Positions 1 to 9,130 of a stretch of 31,304 bases of DNA are shown here, piece after piece. How positions within the stretch are numbered: the stretch's first letter is position 1; every line of letters begins with the position of its first letter. The notes under the pieces were generated by a model. That model was not told the DNA's origin. It did no database searches and saw nothing but the letters and a program-made list of their open reading frames with translations. The position numbers and the translations under genes were made by a program. This stretch comes from Chara braunii (Eukaryota > Streptophyta > Charophyceae > Charales > Characeae): NCBI GenBank assembly GCA_003427395.1, contig BFEA01000014.1, positions 378,675 to 409,978 of the forward strand, read 5' to 3'.

Positions 1-41
<41 letters not shown>
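1..41. repeat. (GA)n microsatellite
   Basis: About twenty uninterrupted GA dinucleotides at the very start of the window; the tract may extend beyond it. Positions 42-130 that follow are AT-rich simple sequence with no gene. Confidence 0.97.
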
Positions 42-44
<3 letters not shown>

Positions 45-172
45 TTTCATCATGGTTATGAATGACAATAAAATAAAACAAAATTAAATAGAATACAATA
101 AAATTAAACAAAGAGGACCAGCAACAAATGAATTTCAAACAACGTCTACTCCGTGGATGGGGCAGATGGCCA

Positions 173-1606
173 TCAACGTCCCCAGGGGTTCGGTCGCGGA
201 CGTTCGTGAACGAGCGTGTGATGCCACACGTGCGTGATGAGGCTCTCGCGCAATTCCTTCCCCAAATCCAGAGCACATGCGGCGTCCTCTTCCGGCGGAG
301 GTGGGATAGGAGCCGGATGGTTCCGTCTGCGAGGCCTTCGACGAGGACGCCGACTCTCTGCATCGAATCCATCAATGTCGCTTTCGTTAGAAAGCAGGTC
401 GGGATCCATCTGCACCTTTGCGTCCACCATAATGTTGTGGAGTATGCAGATCGCAAAAACCTCTTTGCAAATTGTTTTCATGTTACTGATCTGCCTTCTA
501 GTGATGTTACGCCACACAACCTTCAGCATGCCGAATGTTCGCTCTATGCACGACCTTGCAGAGGTGTGGCAGTCGTCGTACACCGCTTCAGCCGTAGTTC
601 TGTTGTCGCCCCCGACCGGAGTCATGATCTAAGGCAATGTGGGATACCCCGCATCCCCGAGCAGATACCTGCCAATCGCTCTTCCATCCTGAAGCAATTC
701 CCCGCCCGTACCGAAAACTCCCTCGCCTCGCTGCGCCCGCCTGTAAAGTGGAGGCATTTTGAGCACCCGACCATCGTGAACTGACAATGGCACACCCACG
801 TACACACTCACAATCCTGCATTCATGGCCGCATACCACTTGTGCCATGATAGAGAATTGCCCGTTCCGATCATAAAAACACTCCCCCCTGAGGTTTCTCG
901 GCTTCTCCAAGTACACGTGGGTGCAATCAATTGCTCCCACACACCCGGGAAAGCCTTTGCGATCGAAAGCGTCCATCGTCTCTTGGAGCTTCTGGTCTGT
1001 AGGAAATCGTAGCAGATGCCCGTACTCCCTAATGAGTGCATCTGCAACATCCTCATTGCTCCGAAGATCAGTGGCCAAACCCAATCCGAGGGAGTGGGCA
1101 GACTGTCTATAGTAACCGCCCGTCACCCATCGCAGAAGCGCGCATGCGAACTTCTCTGCCGGCACAGGCTGTCTCCAGTTTGTAGACTGACGTTGGATGT
1201 GTGGAGCGATGCGCTCGAGGACTTCGTGGAACAGCGGTCGAGGAAGCCTGCAGAAGCGCCGAAAAACTTTCTCGTGCCTGCCCCCCTCTCTCTGAAGATC
1301 CTTCCACACCCCGCCACTACGTTCCAACACTCAAACCCGGCGCCGAGCATCCATATGACTAACGAAAGCACACGTAGCCATATCCGCCACTGCCAGTCCA
1401 TGCATCACCGCGCCCGTGAGAAGCAACAGGGCCGACGACACACCAAGCACACATGCTGGCAAAGCAGTGGCCGCTTGCAAGACAGCCATCGCCGCAACAT
1501 TCCTTTGGTTCATCCACTGCAGAAGGGTGAAGACCATGAGGAAAGTGGAGTCGTCCCAATCGTCGCCGCTGGTTGTCACGGGGACGGCAACCATGACGAA
1601 AGTCAT
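173..1606 (-). pseudogene. PIF/Harbinger DDE transposase (ALP1-like), two in-frame stops
   Basis: Minus-strand frame of 478 codons from an ATG at 1606. The first ~90 residues hold a long hydrophobic stretch (around LPACVLGVSSALLLLTG) ending in MDARRRV. The transposase core follows: GGVWKDLQ, RLPRPLFHEV, first catalytic Asp in GAIDCTHV (nt 926-928), HD in LSVHDGRVL, second Asp in LLGDAGYP (nt 653-655) and Glu in IERTFGMLK (nt 542-544). This is the DDE layout of Harbinger nucleases, which cut and paste DNA in the nucleus with a Myb/SANT-like partner. Two stops break it, both in one continuous frame: TGA at 1331-1333 and TAG at 629-631. The TAG falls where the family usually has Trp after LP, and the TGA could be a decayed CGA. 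There is no frameshift, so decay looks recent. The N-terminal assignment is less certain than the core. I did not find terminal inverted repeats. Confidence 0.93.
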
Positions 1607-1889
1607 GCAGCCGTCACAACCCCGAAGAAGTTGACGACTTCCCTGTCACCACCGTCCACAACCAAATCCCATGTTCAATCATAGAGACATGGAAACGGCG
1701 ATGGCGATGCGGGCGAGAGAACACCGTCGCCGTTCATGGGCAACCGTTGTTCAGCGTCAGGAACCCCAGATGTATCGGTTGGCTGCCAATGGTCACTTCG
1801 ACTGTGCAGTACCACGGCCGGTTTCCGCACCAACGGAACTTCACCCCCCCCCCAGCTCTTTGAACCCGTTTCGTGCCACACCGGGTCCC
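1607..1889. other. Unassigned DNA upstream of the Harbinger transposase
   Basis: No convincing gene. If the transposase starts at 1606 this is its 5' flank on the minus strand. A short C-run lies near 1846-1854. Confidence 0.5.
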
Positions 1890-2060
1890 GCACTTGCCGC
1901 CCCGCGTCACGCACATCCACGGGCACGGCCATTTCCTGAGGTCCAGCCACGGCCATTTCCTGAGGTCCAGCCACGGCCTTCCGGACAACAACAACTTTCC
2001 TTTTTCGGACACCACCCTTTTACGGAAAAACAAATACCGCTTTACCGCAAAACGCACTCC
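1890..2060. repeat. Diverged repeat, copy 1, with internal 24-bp tandem duplication
   Basis: Contains two exact 24-bp units at 1924-1947 and 1948-1971 (beginning CACGGCCATTTCCTGAGG). The block reappears in diverged form at about 2700-2850: both have CGTCAC or TGTCACCC, CACGGCC..TTCCT.AGGT.CAGCC, ACTTTCCTTTTTCGG, TTACGGAAA and TTTGCCGCAAAACG-like segments in the same order. Long frames across it are poor in codon structure and I do not call a gene. Confidence 0.75.
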
Positions 2061-2694
2061 GCAGTGGGGTCCCGGAAAAACACTTTTCCAACTTTCCAAA
2101 AAAACTTGCCCGCTTTTTGTGGCCACACGTATTTTCCAGCCGCACCGCAGTGGGGTCCACCCCTTTCTCTTTTCCATTTTAAGGCAGGCCCATAGATTGT
2201 TCATTTCGGCATCCCCTCGTCTCTTGGTAACTCTGGTACTGCAATTTCCTATCACAGTGGTTCTTTGTTAGCATTTGGATTCTCTCTGATTTGTCACTGG
2301 GGTGGGGCCCCACCTCGAGAAACAGTCGTTTGTAGCTTTTTTCGTGCTCTTTCACTCTCCTGTAGCTTTTTCCTTAGGCTGGGACGCCACAGGAATCGGA
2401 AGTTTTTCCGGGACCCCACACCCCGCGGAAGAGGTTCTGGAAAGGTCGAAATGAAAAAAAAAGCAAAAAGAAAAAAAGCCGAAATGTCTTCTAAAGGATC
2501 CCACAGCCTGCATTTGTGGCCTGGAAGATGGTGTGTTGACGTTTTCGCATCATCTGCGGTCTGGAAAAGGCTGACGGGAGGAAATTCCGCTGCGAAATTG
2601 TGCCGGAAGCAGAGGATGGCCGTGTGGCCCATCGTCAACTTTTCCAAGGTCAGGTCCCATTGTCGGACCATCGAGTGTCAACCCATGCATCGTC
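2061..2694. other. Non-coding repeat-like DNA
   Basis: No recognisable protein on either strand. It carries further fragments of the same repeat family (CGCAGTGGGGTCC occurs near 2058 and 2144) and the perfect palindrome GGTGGGGCCCCACC near 2301. Confidence 0.5.
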
Positions 2695-2873
2695 CTCCCT
2701 GTGTCACCCACAAGTTCCACAACCCACGCCACGGCCTGTTCCTCAGGTTCAGCCATGGCCTCCTGCACACACCAGCACTTTCCTTTTTCGGCCACAATGC
2801 ACGGACCTTTCCTCTTACGGAAACCAAAAACCTGCTTTGCCGCAAAACGTACTCTCTTTTTTTTTTTTTTTTT
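2695..2873. repeat. Diverged repeat, copy 2, ending in poly-T
   Basis: Second, diverged copy of the 1890-2060 block about 800 bp downstream in the same orientation. It ends in a 17-base T run at 2857-2873. Confidence 0.7.
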
Positions 2874-3334
2874 AAAGGGCGGCAGTCTTGAGATATATCC
2901 ACAGGTGACCGGCCCCGGGTAATTCAAGATTTTTTATGGATGTTATTATGGTAGATTATATGTCATGACCATTGTAGCGGTACCCCTACGGCCCGGCAGT
3001 GAGATCGGACCAGTTTCAGGCCGTCGGCCTGACCCTGGTCCGGTACCAGGTTGTTCCCGTACCTGGACCAGGCCCGTATATCAGGTACAAGATTTTAGAG
3101 ATGGTACAATTCTGGCCAACACCTGGTGAAGCTGTAGTCTTTTGTGCTCTTGGTTTGCCGATGCCAGAACGATGCTGGCCAGTGCTGGGCCGTAGCCCTG
3201 TGACCTGTCTTTCAAGTTAGCAGGAGCGTGAGGCCTGGTCGAGAGATCCGGGGATTCGTCGAGGGAGGAAGGCAATCCAGTGGCGAACGGCGGGGGGCTG
3301 CCATGACAACCTCTAAGGGGCTGGGGTTAGGGCT
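2874..3334. other. Intergenic DNA with two adjacent hairpins
   Basis: No gene seen. Hairpin 1 is TCAGGCC (3016-3022), loop GTC, GGCCTGA (3026-3032). Hairpin 2 spans 3034-3072: CCTGGTCC-GGTAC pairs with GTACCTGGACCAGG through 13 pairs with one bulged base and a 12-base loop. The arms are perfect enough to be real structure; function unknown. Confidence 0.6.
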
Positions 3335-3421
3335 AGATCCCACTACCCTCGGCTATTCATTTTTTGCCCTCGATAACGAGGATCAATGGTCAGAAATGAA
3401 CAATAGGGGCTAGTGGGATCT
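3335..3421. repeat. Small inverted repeat with nested hairpin
   Basis: Arms AGATCCCACTA (3335-3345) and TAGTGGGATCT (3411-3421) are exact inverted repeats 65 bp apart. Inside, CCTCG (3368-3372) and CGAGG (3377-3381) form a second hairpin with loop ATAA. This could be a very small foldback element; no target duplication was recognised. Confidence 0.65.
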
Positions 3422-4021
3422 GGCCTTTCGTCTTGGTAGTGAGAACCTGACAGCTATGGCTGGTTTTGGTTCGGAGGATATTGTCTCTAGAGTATTGCGT
3501 CTGGTAAAGGAGAGGCTAAAGTTGCTCATGGATGGTGATGCCAGGTTTCGCTGAAGTAGTTCATATTAGCTGTCTACAGATCATCATAGCGTCATCATCA
3601 TCATCATCATCATTTTTGCTCATTATCATCAGCATCTTCAGGGACGCTGGGCCCGGTTCCCAGTGCGTGCCATCTCAAGATCGTATCTCAGGGGATGCTG
3701 GACCTGCTTTCCACCAGGCGTAGCTCCACACCAATAGACTGGAGCCTAGGGCGCCAGCAAACCCCAGACTAACTATGTACTCAAACTACTTTTCAGCTGG
3801 TTAATCCTGGTCAGTGTCTAATGGCCAACCAAACTAGACTGATCTCCGCACCTGATACATTCAAACTGTTGGGCTCGTCCGGATGCATCTGGTCTAGAAA
3901 GCAACCAAATGCATGTACAGTGTTGTGTAGGGGAACGCGATCCTAGCTCCACAGACCTATCAGTGCTTCCCGAAGTTCATGCTCCAGACTTTGTTTTCCT
4001 CCTTAGTATTCTAGGGTCCTG
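3422..4021. other. No gene seen; short ATC microsatellite inside
   Basis: Short frames only, none with recognisable motifs. A TCA/ATC trinucleotide run occupies 3592-3614. Confidence 0.6.
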
Positions 4022-4098
4022 TTTTTTTTTTTTTTCAAAGACTTTTAAGCCCAAGCAATTCACTTACAAGTTACAACAGTTTTTCTTTTTTTTTTTTT

Positions 4099-4131
<33 letters not shown>

Positions 4132-4374
4132 AATCCTTGTTCCATGTTCAATATAAGCTGGGAAACGGGCCCAGCATCCTTCACATATATGCCACGGCCA
4201 TGCGGGGCTGGACAAGGCACTTTCGGCCAACCCCATCCCCAACCGCAGCTTCACTCATCACAGAAGGATACATAAAAAGCCAACAAAAACAAAACCATCT
4301 TACTGGTCTACCCTAGTTGCCAAGTCAACAGAGTTAAAAAAAAAAAAAAAAAAAGGGAAAAAAAAAAAAAAAAA
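4022..4374. repeat. Facing poly-T and poly-A tracts around ~205 bp
   Basis: T runs at 4022-4035 and about 4081-4129 (interrupted by single C and G bases) face A runs at 4336-4354 and 4358-4374. The ~205 bp between them hold no recognisable gene. The arrangement resembles two retroposed poly-A tails in opposite orientation, or a large T/A foldback. Confidence 0.7.
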
Positions 4375-4440
4375 GGTCAACAAAGTTGCACACACGCACA
4401 TGTCTACCAGTAATCAATTATCCTGAATTACCAGTAATCT

Positions 4441-4532
4441 AATGTGAAAGTTAACCCTAATCTAATGTGAAAGTTAACCCTAATCTATTGTGAAAGTTAA
4501 CCCTAATCTAATGTGAAGGTTAACCCTAATCT
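4441..4532. repeat. 23-bp tandem repeat, four copies, CCCTAA-containing
   Basis: Units at 4441-4463, 4464-4486, 4487-4509 and 4510-4532. The consensus begins AATGTGAAAGTTAACCC and continues TAATCT; copies 3 and 4 differ by one base each. The array is flanked on both sides by related TACCAGTAATCAAT..TCCTGA sequence. Confidence 0.95.
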
Positions 4533-4613
4533 ACCAGTAATCAATCCTGAACTACCTAAACATAGAAAGAACAACTCTATGCCTTAATTCAGTGCGGCAT
4601 GGAGTTTTGTAAG

Positions 4614-4924
4614 CCCAGCAGGCGGAGGTCATCTAGAAACAAGAAACCTAATGTGGGCCGCGGCATCAGGCCCATCGTCTAAGATGATCCCCGACTCTTC
4701 CTCTATACTCACACGCACCAAAAGCACTTTGAATCCAGTAAAATCACTACAAAAACAACAGACTAATTTTCCTTCGATTAGTACAAGATCCATCATTGAC
4801 AAATGATAGCACCAATCCCTCCACTCCGTGACCAAGACGGGGTAATCTGCAGCAGCTGGGGGGCCAAGCAGGCAGGGGTCATTGAGAATGGCAGGACCAA
4901 TGTGGGCAGTAGCAACAGGCCCGC
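4614..4924. repeat. Pair of ~63-bp diverged direct repeats
   Basis: Blocks at about 4614-4676 and 4861-4924 share AGCAGGC.G.GGTCAT, AATGTGGGC and CAGGCCC in order. No protein is recognised between or across them. Confidence 0.6.
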
Positions 4925-5595
4925 CATTCCCGTAGGCCCCTGTCAATGTTGATTCTACTCAAAAGCTCAACCGATCCCAGATGAGCAACAGCACAGTGAC
5001 TATCAAAACAGCCAATTCTCATTCCGCTGACATAGCAGCAGCTGTTGCCAGTCACAGGTAGTTCCCCGTGCACGACGGTACCCCTCAACCGCGGGCAGCA
5101 GAGGATAGGATAGGCAGGTCTATCCATATGATAAGTCGTTCCACAGCATAAAGGGTCACTCACCCTGCTCAGCGAGGGCAGGCGAGGCGCTCCACACAAC
5201 AAGTTGCTCCACAGCACAAAAGATCAATCCACAGCAGTCAGCAGCTGATAGGTAAAGGCGGACAATGATGAATCTGTTGGTGTCTGGTAATATGTTGATA
5301 ACGGGACGTTGCATGGTAGTCAGTGAGTGATAGGCGAACCATTGGAAATAAAGTGATAGCAAGTACTAGGCAGTCTGTCTGGGAATCGGCAATAGAGAAT
5401 CTAAAGATGAATCAGATAGGTAACAGGCGATCAGTTTGTGATAACTTAAGGTAATAGGTGTAGGATTACCCCTTACGGCAGTAGGTCATAGTAACTGTTG
5501 ACAGATGTTTAAGCGATAGGTGATATATAGTAACTGTTGATAGTGAGTTATAGATGACGAGAAGTGAACAGTGCAGTAACCCTGTTCAGAAGTAG
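4925..5595. other. Low-information DNA with GATAGGT-type repeats
   Basis: No gene recognised. Variants of (G/T)ATAGG recur from about 5248 to 5520, and the block ATAGTAACTGTTGA occurs at about 5489 and again at 5527. It lies just upstream of the LTR-like region and may belong to the same element. Confidence 0.5.
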
Positions 5596-6615
5596 TGTGG
5601 GGCCCAGAACTCAGCCCCAGGCAACACAGACCAAAGTTGGTCTGCGCTAAGCTGTGTGACCAGGACACACCCAGGCCTGAGTCTGTCGCGTTTGGCTGTA
5701 TGACCAAACACTACACCCAGGAAAGTCAAGGGTCAAAGTCAACTGTAGAGTCAAAGGTACCGCGCCCATGCCCTTGGTTGGATACACTCACTTGTTGTGC
5801 GCAGGTACCCAGACAAGCATCCAGGCCGAAGGGAATTCAGTTTCAGGCCAATCTGGGCCAGGCCCTTCGTTTGCATCAAGATCTGGACGACTAAAGGTTG
5901 CAGCATCCGGGGTCCAGACCCCGAGTCAACGCTACTTAAGTGTTGACCTCCCTGGCTTTGACATTCATTCTGTCTTGCTTTGAGGCTGACTTCACGCGTT
6001 GACTTCAACGTTGGCTCGACGCTGCGACGCTGGCTCGACGCTACGGCGCTGACATTGTGATTCGACGAGGCGCTGCTGGTCCGACATGGTGGCTGGCTTG
6101 CACCTGTCTTCTTGGCATGCTGACGTGGCAGCTGCCATGTGCTGTTGCTGATGTGGCTGTTGCCACGTGTATCATTGGCTGGCGTGGCTGCTGCCACGTG
6201 TTCTTCTGTTCGCTGACGAAGCGAAGCTACGTGACTTGTATCGCTGTTCTGATTATCGTCATTCGGGAGGAGATCGGGACTGTGGAGAGATCGTGGATAC
6301 GTACATGTCGACATTGCTCCAGCATTGATGAGGGACTGATTAGAAGTGCCACGTGGCACATTGAGGTTACTTAAGGTACTCGTTTAGACTATTGATTATC
6401 GAGGTGGTCATTGAGGAGGGAGCCCGAAGCAGGAGTGGGCCTTGTATTTATTTCCTCTCCTTTGTCTAATCTCCCTCCTCTCTCCTTCGTCTGTGTATAA
6501 TTATCTCGTCTCATTCTGTCTAGACACGATTTTGACAATTGGTAATCATCAGCTGGTTGACATTCATTTAGGCTTGCATTGTTGACGACTGTCTTCACGA
6601 TCTGGGTTCATTGCA
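5596..6615 (+). mobile_element. Probable LTR (U3-R-U5) upstream of a Met-tRNA primer site
   Basis: The evidence is its position immediately upstream of a primer-binding site and its promoter-like composition: clustered TTGAC and ACGTGGC motifs, a TATA-like TATAATTA at 6496-6503 and a pyrimidine-rich stretch at 6455-6490. An LTR should end in CA shortly before the primer site; GCA at 6613-6615 fits. I cannot fix the left boundary; TGTGGGGCC at about 5596 is only a guess. No second copy is visible in the window, so it is either a 5' LTR whose 3' partner is lost or the end of a truncated element. Confidence 0.55.
5725..5754 (-). promoter_or_regulatory. Cluster of four TTGAC (W-box core) motifs
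   Basis: GTCAA, read as TTGAC on the minus strand, occurs at 5725-5729, 5732-5736, 5738-5742 and 5750-5754. TTGAC is the core bound by WRKY factors in streptophytes. Binding is inferred from sequence only. Confidence 0.45.
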
Positions 6616-6870
6616 ATTTGGTATCAGAGTAGTTCTCCTGATGCCGACGATTGTACACGTGTGCACGCGCCAGGTGGCGCGCAGGTAAGTGTGGTGCACA
6701 CGTGTGTTGAATAGGTGATGACGTGGCAAGAGATACGCCGGGGGTGCTGACGTGGCACATACTTCACTGACCAGAAGACACCGCCGGGGTTGTTTCACTG
6801 GCAGAGTACACATTTGTTGACGTGGCATCCCCACCGCTGGTTAATTAGATATTGATGTGCTGACGTGGCA
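6121..6870. promoter_or_regulatory. Cluster of TGACGTGGCA / TGCCACGT (bZIP-type) sites
   Basis: Exact TGACGTGGCA at 6121-6130, 6719-6728, 6748-6757, 6818-6827 and 6861-6870. TGCCACGT appears in the opposite orientation at 6161 and 6192. A perfect 14-bp palindrome, GTGCCACGTGGCAC, lies at 6346-6359. ACGT-core elements of this kind are bound by plant bZIP factors. The sites lie on both sides of the primer site, so in the LTR and in the leader. Confidence 0.7.
6619..6630 (+). promoter_or_regulatory. Primer-binding site for initiator Met-tRNA
   Basis: TGGTATCAGAGT matches the plant retrotransposon primer site TGGTATCAGAGC in 11 of 12 bases. Reverse transcription of plant Ty1/copia and Ty3/gypsy elements commonly starts here. 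It marks the boundary between LTR and leader. Confidence 0.85.
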
Positions 6871-7270
6871 GGATCTGCTATTTTGGCACTCCAGGGATGA
6901 CACAAGGCAGGCAGGATTACTGCCAAGTAAGAGAAGCATTCTGAAGACGACGGCGGTATAGCTGACTGAACCGACTATACAGCTGTAGTGTCAGTTGTCA
7001 GGGAGAGTGAATCATCGCACTGACATCAGGAAGACACAGCGGGTGGAAGAAGGTTGCTGACAAACTGTTTGATGTTGTTGTTGGCATACTTACCTTGTCG
7101 TTGTTGTGTTGTGGTGCTTGCGTATTTACTTGTGTGTTGTGTCTGATCATACGGGCCTGACGTCGTACCTACACACTAGAGTAGGACGTCATCACACAGA
7201 CGAAAGAACAACAATTAGTATAAGTAGAGATCTGTTCCTTTTTATTATTTCTTTTTATTTTTCTGTTCCG
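6632..7270 (+). other. Untranslated leader of gypsy element 1 (inferred)
   Basis: No open frame of note between the primer site and the first gag-like codons. It holds four of the TGACGTGGCA sites and a long T-rich stretch at 7236-7265. Confidence 0.45.
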
Positions 7271-7461
7271 TTATTGCAAGTATTTTCTCAAACCTGATTT
7301 CCAAGATGTTTAGTGTGTGGAAATTACTCTTGCTTCTTTTTCCGATGACATTCTTAGCGGGTGAANTTATTGCAAGTATTTTCTCAAACCTGATTTCCAA
7401 GATGTTTAGTGTGTGGAAATTACTCTTGCTTCTTTTTCCGATGACATTCTTAGCGGGTGAA
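7271..7461. repeat. Exact 95-bp direct repeat flanking a single N (likely assembly seam)
   Basis: Bases 7271-7365 and 7367-7461 are identical, with one N at 7366 between them. A perfect repeat on both sides of a one-base placeholder is what unmerged overlapping contig ends look like. The extra 96 bases are a multiple of three, so the surrounding frame is not shifted. Confidence 0.9.
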
Positions 7462-8422
7462 GGATCTTCCGAACCCAAGACTAGAAGATAGGCAGAGACA
7501 AAGAAACAAGAATTACTGAACGACTAGAAAAGAAACGACGCGGAATGGGGAACCTCCAAGTGGACAAATACAAAGGATAACAGGTGGAAGCCAAAAGATG
7601 AGATAGAGGCAAAAAGACCAGACAGACGAGAAGAAGAGATGGCGAAACAGATAGAAGTACTAAAGACGGCAGTAGAGAGACTACAAAGTAATAACCAGAG
7701 AAAAGAGGAAACCCCTGTCTGAACCACGCGCGAAAGAACCGACCCTAGTCCAAAATGAACATGGAATGATAAAGCTTGTATGTACTGCGGAGACAAAGAC
7801 CACCGTAAAAAAGATTGCCAAGCGATGCTAGATGCACTAAAAGAGGGGATCATTGAACTCGACGATCGAAAATACGTCATGTGGGCTAATGAAGGCAAAC
7901 CCGTACCTACCCTCGATGAAGATTAATGTCGACATCCGAAGGAGGAGGATGAATGAAGCAAAGGGGAAGCAATCCCAGGATCAATTACCAGCTAAGGTCT
8001 CCCAAGTAACCTTCGAGGATGATTTCTACGAACCACCAGAGAGCCCAGGTATAAGGATTTCATCCATTAAGTTTGAGGAGACCGTAAATAACGGAGAAGT
8101 CTACGTACGTACTCAAGGCAACAGCGAGATCGGCGAGTCAAGCGAGACGAAGAAAGAGGATCAGGATCAACATATGACCGATGACCAAATTGAATCACCT
8201 AAGTCACCACAATCCCCTAGAAAAAGAGCGGCCAAGAAGTTTCAGCTCAAGATCTCGCTAGACGAAGTTGATTTACGTGAACCCTTGAGAAGGGTCATGG
8301 ATATGCCAATCCCTATCACCCTCAAAGAATTCATAGCAGACTGTGGCCCAGCGAGAGATGAATTAATATGCATGATGAAGAAAACTAAAGTACCGCTACC
8401 AGAGACAACTTCTGGACAATAG
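7441..8422 (+). pseudogene. Gypsy element 1: gag with zinc knuckle
   Basis: Gag forms the particle and its CCHC knuckle binds genomic RNA. The clear landmark is CMYCGDKDHRKKDC at 7777-7818, a perfect C-x2-C-x4-H-x4-C knuckle. Before it lie a charged coiled-coil-like stretch (EEEMAKQIEVLKTAVERLQS) and stops at about 7489, 7528, 7720 and 7756. After it the frame ends at 7924-7926, and homologous-looking sequence continues one frame over to 8422 (acidic, with EDDFYEPPESP and a K/R-rich SPRKRAAKKF). Only ~100 codons precede the knuckle, far fewer than in a normal gag, so most of the capsid region is missing or too diverged to see. Assignment rests on the knuckle and on the pol genes downstream. 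Confidence 0.8.
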
Positions 8423-9130
8423 AAGGAGGAGGTGAAAACATCAGTCCTAAGTTCCTAACGGCACTAACCGAAGGAGATAAACGAGTACAACCCAGTGAAG
8501 GCGGAAGCAACTACTTTTACGTCCTTGTCAGTGGAAAGTTCAACGTCACAGTCAATGGCATAGGGATGGAGGCTAGAGTCGACGACGGATCCGAGTCCAC
8601 CGTTTGTGAGGACAAGGTGGTCAGAAATCTTGGCTTAGAAGTAGACAGAAGTGTAGCTATGACCATGATATCCGCTAACAAACTCAAGCAACCTGCGCTT
8701 GGAGTATGCCACAAAGCCAAGATCGTGGTCGCTGGAGTTGAGGTTACTGTGCCCGTCTTTACAGTTGGGAACTATTCGTCAGAATTAATTATTGGAAGAA
8801 CATGGCTGACACGGGTCAACGCCACCACCGAAAACAAGCGGGATGAAAGTCAGACGGTTACCATAGACGAACCTCAAGGTAGCAGGCTTACCTTGAAGAC
8901 CGTGAACGAATTTGACAACCAGCACAAAATTTCATTGCAAAATAGAGGACGACTAAACACAAGAAGTTGCCAAATAATATCTGAAGACCTTACACTAGGA
9001 CCGCATAAAGTGAGAGGAAAAAAAATTGACGTTGAGTACCTTGAAACTAAGTATGTGGTGGATGAGACAGTCTATGAGAAAGAGGCTGACGACGAGGAAT
9101 TCGGTGGATGTATAAACCTTTCTTTTTTGG
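8401..9130 (+). pseudogene. Gypsy element 1: retropepsin-like aspartic protease
   Basis: This frame continues from the end of gag after a frame change near 8400. Before the active site lies VSGKFNVTVNGIGMEARV. The active-site triplet, normally Asp-Ser/Thr-Gly, reads Asp-Asp-Gly (VDDGSE, 8578-8592), and the flap and C-terminal part follow (ISANKLKQPALGVCHKA, VTVPVFTV, ELIIGRTWL, where the family has a hydrophobic-hydrophobic-G loop). The catalytic Asp is kept but the second residue is substituted, so activity is doubtful. The protease matures the Gag-Pol polyprotein. The frame runs out near 9174; the RT frame takes over around 9110-9150, indicating another frameshift. Confidence 0.8.

Noticed and set aside
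128-1684. Several plus-strand frames of 60-220 codons opposite the transposase
   Set aside because: They are antisense shadows of the conserved Harbinger frame with no motif of their own.
4441-4532. Interstitial telomere array
   Set aside because: The CCCTAA motif occurs once per 23-bp unit, not as contiguous telomere units.
7306-7491. Signal-peptide-like ORF (MFSVWKLLLLLFPM) repeated around the N
   Set aside because: The repetition is probably an assembly artefact, and the frame simply runs into decayed gag sequence.
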